In this document: positions 5,278 through 8,894 of the stretch, in pieces
How the letters are laid out: the number at the start of each line of letters is the position of its first letter
Numbering within the stretch: position 1 is the stretch's first letter
Origin: an uncultured Oscillospiraceae bacterium
Lineage (GTDB): Bacteria > Bacillota_A > Clostridia > Oscillospirales > Oscillospiraceae
Length of the DNA: 8,894 bases
Assembly (NCBI GenBank): GCA_900757695.1
Contig: CAAEOU010000149.1
Location: forward strand, 1-8,894
Direction of reading: 5' to 3'
Notes under the pieces: model-generated
The model's input: only the letters and a program-made list of their open reading frames with translations
Databases searched by the model: none
Told to the model about the DNA's origin: nothing
Translations under genes and position numbers: made by a program

Positions 5278-7159
5278 GAAAACACAGTTTGACTGGAAGA
5301 CCCTGAAACGGCTGCTTTCTTATATGCGGCAGTATCGGAGCACCATGATTTTGGTAACGGTGTGCATTCTGCTCAGTGCGGTTGCCTCGGCGGCATCCTC
5401 CATGTTTTTGCAGACTCTAATCGACGACTATATCGTTCCGCTGGTGGGCCAGTCCCAGCCGGTATTTACCGGGCTGATCCGGGCGCTTTTGACCATTGGC
5501 GGGGTATATCTGGTGGGCATTCTGGCCACGTGGATCTATAACCGGGCCATGGTCACCATTGCACAGGGAACACTGAAGACCATCCGGGACGAGATGTTTG
5601 AGAAGATGCAGTATCTTCCCATCCGGTATTTTGACAGCCATACCAACGGCGATACCATGAGCCTCTATACCAATGATACCGATACCCTGCGGCAGCTTAT
5701 TGCCCAGTCCATGAGCCAGTTTATTTCCTCCATTTTTACCATTGTGGCGGTATTCTTCTGTATGCTGTATATCAGCGTGTGGCTGACCCTTGTGGTGCTG
5801 GTTTCCCTGTTCTTTATCCTCAAAGCCGTGGAGCTGGTGGTAAAGAAAACCGGCAAATACTTTGCGGCCCAGCAGATGACGCTGGCAGAGCTGGACGGCT
5901 ATGTGGAGGAAATGATCGGCGGACAGAAGGTCATCAAGGTCTTCTGCCATGAGGAAGAGGCCAAGGCGGAATTTCGGAAGAAGAATCAGGCTTGGCAGCG
6001 AAATTCCGCCAAGGCTAACGGCCACGCCAATGCCATGATGCCCATGATGAATGCACTGGGGTACTTCCAGTATGTAATCGTGGCCATTCTGGGGGCATAT
6101 ATGGCCATCAGCGGTGTGATGAATCTGGGGCTCACCGGAACGGATACCATGACGCTTGGCATGATCGCCTCCTTCCTGACCCTGTCCCGGAGCTTTACCG
6201 GGCCCATTGCGCAGATCTCCAACCAGTTCAACTCCATCGTTACGGCGCTGGCCGGTGCCTCCCGGATCTTCCGGTTTATGGACGAGGCACCGGAGACCGA
6301 TGATGGCTATGTGACGCTGGTCAATGCCAAAGAGCAGGACGGAGCACTGATCGAGTGCCCGGAGCATACGGGCCTGTGGGCATGGAAGCACCCCCATGGG
6401 GACGGAACCGTGACCTATGTGCCGCTGGAGGGCAGGATCGTCTTTGACCATGTGGACTTCGGCTATGACCCGGAGAAGGAAATTCTCCACGACATCTGCC
6501 TGTATGCGGAGCCGGGGCAGAAGGTGGCCTTTGTGGGCGCCACCGGTGCCGGAAAAACCACCATTACAAATCTCATCAACCGCTTCTATGACATTGCCGA
6601 CGGCAAGATCCGCTATGACGGCATCAATATCAACAAAATCAAAAAGGCGGATCTCCGGCGTTCCCTTGGCATTGTATTGCAGGATGTGAACCTGTTTACC
6701 GGCACGGTCATGGAAAACCTTCGGTACGGCAACCGGAACGCCACCGATGAGCAGTGCATTGCGGCAGCCAAGCTGGCCAATGCCGACGGCTTTATCCGTA
6801 TGTTGCCGCAGGGCTATGATACGGTGCTCAAGGGTGACGGCAGCGGCCTGTCGCAGGGACAGCGGCAGCTCATTTCCATTGCCCGGGCCGCTGTGGCGGA
6901 CCCGCCGGTGATGATTCTGGATGAAGCTACATCCTCCATCGATACCCGCACCGAGGCGCTGGTCCAGAGCGGTATGGATAAGCTCATGGAGGGCAGGACC
7001 GTATTCGTCATTGCCCACCGGCTTTCCACGGTGCAGAACTCCGATGTGATCATGGTGCTGGATCATGGCCGGATCATTGAGCGGGGCAGCCATGATAAGC
7101 TGATTCAGGAAAAGGGAACCTATTATCAGCTGTACACGGGCGCTTTCGAGCTGGAATAA
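5270..7159 (+). CDS. ABC exporter half-transporter, catalytic subunit
   Basis: A 629-residue partner of the preceding subunit. Six hydrophobic segments lie at about 25-48, 73-97, 150-168, 170-190, 264-285 and 293-312, followed by an ATPase domain (about 388-620). The Walker A GATGAGKT (423-430), Q-loop Gln471, Walker B MILDE (548-552, catalytic Glu552), SSID and His583 (IAHR) are all canonical. The signature is LSQGQ (527-531) rather than LSGGQ. In a head-to-tail dimer this altered signature faces the degenerate Walker site of the first subunit, while this subunit's intact site faces the first subunit's VSGGQ, giving one working ATP site. Between the domains is a linker insertion (about 340-385) rich in Trp, His and Gly, longer than in most exporters. 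ATG 5270 is chosen because AGGAG (5256-5260) is 9 bases away; ATG 5264 is only 3 bases from it, and upstream starts lie deep in the first gene. Translational coupling is likely. Confidence 0.93.
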   Translation: MPEKTQFDWKTLKRLLSYMRQYRSTMILVTVCILLSAVASAASSMFLQTLIDDYIVPLVGQSQPVFTGLIRALLTIGGVYLVGILATWIYNRAMVTIAQGTLKTIRDEMFEKMQYLPIRYFDSHTNGDTMSLYTNDTDTLRQLIAQSMSQFISSIFTIVAVFFCMLYISVWLTLVVLVSLFFILKAVELVVKKTGKYFAAQQMTLAELDGYVEEMIGGQKVIKVFCHEEEAKAEFRKKNQAWQRNSAKANGHANAMMPMMNALGYFQYVIVAILGAYMAISGVMNLGLTGTDTMTLGMIASFLTLSRSFTGPIAQISNQFNSIVTALAGASRIFRFMDEAPETDDGYVTLVNAKEQDGALIECPEHTGLWAWKHPHGDGTVTYVPLEGRIVFDHVDFGYDPEKEILHDICLYAEPGQKVAFVGATGAGKTTITNLINRFYDIADGKIRYDGININKIKKADLRRSLGIVLQDVNLFTGTVMENLRYGNRNATDEQCIAAAKLANADGFIRMLPQGYDTVLKGDGSGLSQGQRQLISIARAAVADPPVMILDEATSSIDTRTEALVQSGMDKLMEGRTVFVIAHRLSTVQNSDVIMVLDHGRIIERGSHDKLIQEKGTYYQLYTGAFELE

Positions 7160-7169
7160 TTGCATAGCA

Positions 7170-7203
7170 GCACCCCGGAATGGGAATGCCCATTCCGGGG
7201 TGC
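7170..7203 (+). terminator. Strong hairpin ending the exporter operon
   Basis: GCACCCCGGAATGGG (7170-7184) and CCCATTCCGGGGTGC (7189-7203) form a perfect 15 bp stem with a 4-base AATG loop, 10 bases after the stop. TGCA at 7161-7164 and 7206-7209 can extend it through an internal loop. The following T tract is poor (ATTTGGTT), so it may act as an imperfect terminator or as an mRNA 3'-end protecting structure. Confidence 0.75.
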
Positions 7204-7247
7204 CGTGCATTTGGTTCATAATATGCTTTGAGGAATAGAAGTTACAG

Positions 7248-7275
7248 TTGCATCTTTTCTAAATTCCTGTATAAT
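7248..7275 (+). promoter_or_regulatory. Promoter of the MATE gene
   Basis: TTGCAT (7248-7253), 16 bp, then a perfect TATAAT (7270-7275). It lies between the exporter terminator and the MATE start, so the MATE gene is a separate transcription unit. No copy of the TGTAGC-CTACA palindrome is present here, so MarR control of this gene is not supported. Confidence 0.75.
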
Positions 7276-7321
7276 AAGAAAGCGTAATACTAACGGCGAG
7301 GAAAGAAAGGGGTATGACCCT

Positions 7322-8674
7322 ATGGAACGAAGCAAAACCATGACAGAGGGCAGCGAGTGGAAGCTGATCCTGCTGTTTACCCTGCCCTTGATGGCAGGAA
7401 ATCTGCTGCAGCAGCTCTATAATACCGTTGACGGCGTTATCGTGGGCAACTTTGTGGGGGAGACGGCACTGGCTGCGGTGGGCACCTGCGCACCGCTGAC
7501 CATGCTGTTTACGGCCATAGCCCTGGGCATGAGCAACGGTGCCGCGGTGGTGATCTCGCAGTTTTATGGTGCAGGGCGAATGGTGGAAATGAAGAAGACC
7601 GTGGCCAGCTCCCTGATTCTGCTGACCGCCATGGGTGTGGTGCTGTCTATTCTGGGGGCGGTACTCACCGGCTGGCTGCTGCGCACCGTTTTAGGGGTGC
7701 AGTCTTATTTGCAGGCTGATGCGGAGGTCTACTTCCGCATTTATGCCTTGGGCCTGCTGGCACAGTTCGTCTATAATATCGTGGCGGCAATCCTGCGCTC
7801 CATGGGGGACAGCCGGGCGACCCTGTATTTTCTGCTGGTGGCCTCGGTGTGCAATATCCTGCTGGATCTACTGGCGGTGGTACTGCTGGGCTGGGGCGTT
7901 ATGGGCGTGGCTGTGGCAACGGTCATGTCCCAGATCCTCTCGGCAGTGGTCAGCGTGATTTATCTGTTCCGGCGGTATCCAGTTCTGCGGTTTGCCAAGG
8001 GAGAGCTGCGTTTTGACCGGGAAAAGGGCATGCTGGTGCTGAAAATGGGCATTCCCTCCACCCTCCAGCAGTGCGTGGTCTCCATGGGGCATATGGCCAT
8101 TCAGCGGGTCATCAATCACTTTGATATCACTGCGGGCTATACGGCGGCCACCCGGATCGAGAGCTTTATCCTGATTCCTATTCAGGGCTTCTTTATGGGA
8201 ATGGCGACCTTTACCGGACAGAATCTGGGAGCCGGGAAGCTCGGCCGGATCACCCGGGCCTTGGGAAAGACCATTCTTATGAGCCTGGTGGTGGTGGTGG
8301 CAGTGATTGGGATCATCTATCCCTTTGCGCCGGAGATGGTAAAGATCTTTGGGGTCAAGGGGGATTCCGCCGGTGTTGCGGTAACGTATCTACGGTTTGT
8401 GGCGCTGGCGTTTGCGGTGTTCTGCGTGTATTTTTCCATCAACGGGGTGCTGCAAGGCTCCGGCGACGTGATGTTTACGGCCTTTAACACCTTCTCCGGT
8501 CTTGCCATTAAGGTGGCCTTTGTTTACATCACGGCCTTCCTGACGCCTGTTGGCATGGCTGCGATTTGGTGGGGCAATCTGGTCAGCTGGATCTACAGCC
8601 TTGTGCTGGCGGCGCTTCGGTACCGCTTTGGGCCATGGCGCAGTAAGTGCGTGGTAACAGAAGAGGCTGCATAA
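7322..8674 (+). CDS. MATE-family efflux transporter
   Basis: A 450-residue inner-membrane protein, full length for the MATE family (NorM/DinF type), which export cationic drugs, dyes or metabolites using a proton or sodium gradient. About twelve hydrophobic segments are seen. The two halves repeat the same motifs, as expected. PLMAGNLLQQLYNTVDGVIVG (22-42) and SQFYGAGR (79-86) in the first half correspond to GIPSTLQQ (243-250) and TGQNLGAGK (298-306) in the second. RSMGDSRATL (159-168) corresponds to NGVLQGSGDV (374-383). The ATG at 7322 is 9 bases after AAAGGGG (7306-7312). A 4 bp GGGT/ACCC stem (7310-7320) between ribosome site and start might slightly mask it. The gene has its own promoter and terminator but adjoins the ABC exporter, suggesting a detoxification cluster. 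Subfamily and substrate cannot be fixed. Confidence 0.93.
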   Translation: MERSKTMTEGSEWKLILLFTLPLMAGNLLQQLYNTVDGVIVGNFVGETALAAVGTCAPLTMLFTAIALGMSNGAAVVISQFYGAGRMVEMKKTVASSLILLTAMGVVLSILGAVLTGWLLRTVLGVQSYLQADAEVYFRIYALGLLAQFVYNIVAAILRSMGDSRATLYFLLVASVCNILLDLLAVVLLGWGVMGVAVATVMSQILSAVVSVIYLFRRYPVLRFAKGELRFDREKGMLVLKMGIPSTLQQCVVSMGHMAIQRVINHFDITAGYTAATRIESFILIPIQGFFMGMATFTGQNLGAGKLGRITRALGKTILMSLVVVVAVIGIIYPFAPEMVKIFGVKGDSAGVAVTYLRFVALAFAVFCVYFSINGVLQGSGDVMFTAFNTFSGLAIKVAFVYITAFLTPVGMAAIWWGNLVSWIYSLVLAALRYRFGPWRSKCVVTEEAA

Positions 8675-8679
8675 AAATA

Positions 8680-8711
8680 AGAGGTGCTGCAATTGCTTGC
8701 GGCACCTCTTT
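8680..8711 (+). terminator. Intrinsic terminator of the MATE gene
   Basis: AGAGGTGCTGC (8680-8690) pairs with GCGGCACCTCT (8699-8709), with one G-U wobble, around an 8-base loop. It begins 5 bases after the stop codon and is followed by only a short T run (TT after the CTCT arm). Confidence 0.78.
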
Positions 8712-8752
8712 GAGACTGTCGAAAAACCTATTGGGTTTTTCGACAAAGTCTC
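8712..8752. repeat. Long imperfect palindrome GAGACTGTCGAAAAACC / GGTTTTTCGACaaAGTCTC
   Basis: An outer 6 bp stem (8712-8717 with 8747-8752) and an inner 11 bp stem (8718-8728 with 8734-8744) enclose a 5-base loop, with a two-base AA bulge at 8745-8746. It stands directly behind the MATE terminator and is not needed for it. The near-symmetric layout and lack of a gene suggest an intergenic repeat unit (REP- or MITE-like). I associate this TCGAAAAACC type of palindrome with gut Clostridia but cannot verify it here. Confidence 0.55.
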
Positions 8753-8894
8753 CTGCCGGACGCTGCGCGTGCCCGAAGGAAATCCCCTTGGGGGACGCCC
8801 TTTGTCCGCTTAAGGCGGACAAAGAACACACTTGTGTCCTATAGTGTATTTTGTGTCGTGTACACGCCCCTCCACAAAATGAATTGAATTTTAT
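8753..8894. other. Gene-free tail with further small palindromes
   Basis: Besides the repeat at 8800-8824 this stretch holds a TCCCC/GGGGA hairpin near 8782-8795, ACACA/TGTGT near 8827-8838 and GTGTACAC near 8858-8865. The composition falls from GC-rich to AT-rich toward the edge. The short reading frames across it on both strands lack ribosome sites and run through the palindromes. I see no credible gene; the next gene lies beyond the right edge. Confidence 0.5.
8800..8824. repeat. 10 bp inverted repeat CTTTGTCCGC / GCGGACAAAG
   Basis: A perfect 10 bp inverted repeat with a 5-base TTAAG spacer. It belongs to the same gene-free stretch as the palindrome at 8712-8752 and probably to the same repeat element. 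There is no following T tract, so it is not a typical terminator. Confidence 0.55.

Noticed and set aside
5417..7219. 600-codon minus-strand open frame
   Set aside because: Exactly antisense to the catalytic ABC subunit, whose motifs are all intact. It has no promoter, ribosome site or known domain.
7314..7343. Nine-codon upstream frame overlapping the MATE start
   Set aside because: Its ATG is one base after the ribosome site, too close for initiation, and the peptide shows no leader-like pattern.
8583..8844. Short frames on both strands across the window end
   Set aside because: They overlap the MATE 3' end, its terminator and the palindromes and have no ribosome sites; better read as parts of a repeat element.

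Overview
The window is about 55-60% GC and reads as chromosomal DNA of a Gram-positive, anaerobic Clostridia-type bacterium. The Oscillospiraceae / gut Firmicutes area is my best guess. The grounds are the strong AAGGAGG ribosome sites, a lipobox-bearing solute-binding protein with an Ala/Ser/Pro/Glu-rich linker, the style of the ABC exporter pair, and short TTGACA/TATAAT promoters in an otherwise GC-rich background. No RNA gene, CRISPR array, phage gene or transposase gene is visible.

Left part, minus strand (1-1857): a two-gene operon. A 280-residue flavodoxin-like protein with a long C-terminal extension is followed, 13 bases after its stop codon, by a solute-binding lipoprotein of the YtcQ/LplA type. 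The lipoprotein starts with GTG and runs off the left edge after 333 residues, with roughly its last third missing. Going the other way (2073-2774, plus strand) is a 233-residue protein I do not recognise; it appears to be a tandem duplication of a beta-rich domain. The divergent intergenic region between them holds a candidate -10 box on each strand and two inverted repeats, one a perfect 13 bp arm repeat.

Centre (2966-7203, plus strand): a MarR regulator and a heterodimeric ABC exporter. The best promoter of the window (TTGACA, 17 bp, TACAAT) is followed by a perfect 14 bp palindrome. A 12/14-identical copy of that palindrome lies immediately before the first exporter gene. The simplest reading is that the MarR protein represses its own gene and the exporter from these two sites until an inducer is bound. 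The two half-transporters overlap by 8 bases. The first has a degenerate ATP site (Asp for the catalytic Glu, Gln for the switch His). The second has canonical Walker A, Walker B and His residues but an altered LSQGQ signature. This is the complementary pattern of heterodimers such as TM287/288 and BmrCD. A strong hairpin closes the unit.

Right part (7248-8894): a separate promoter drives a MATE-family efflux protein, with its own terminator. After that the last ~180 bases hold no gene but several palindromes, and look like a dispersed intergenic repeat element.

Taken together, the right two thirds is a small efflux cluster (drug/toxin-type ABC exporter under local MarR control, plus a MATE exporter). 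The left third couples an uptake-type binding protein with a flavoprotein. I see no strong evidence for a wholly new system. The least explained parts are the flavodoxin/binding-protein operon with its divergent duplicated-domain neighbour, and the palindromic tail.
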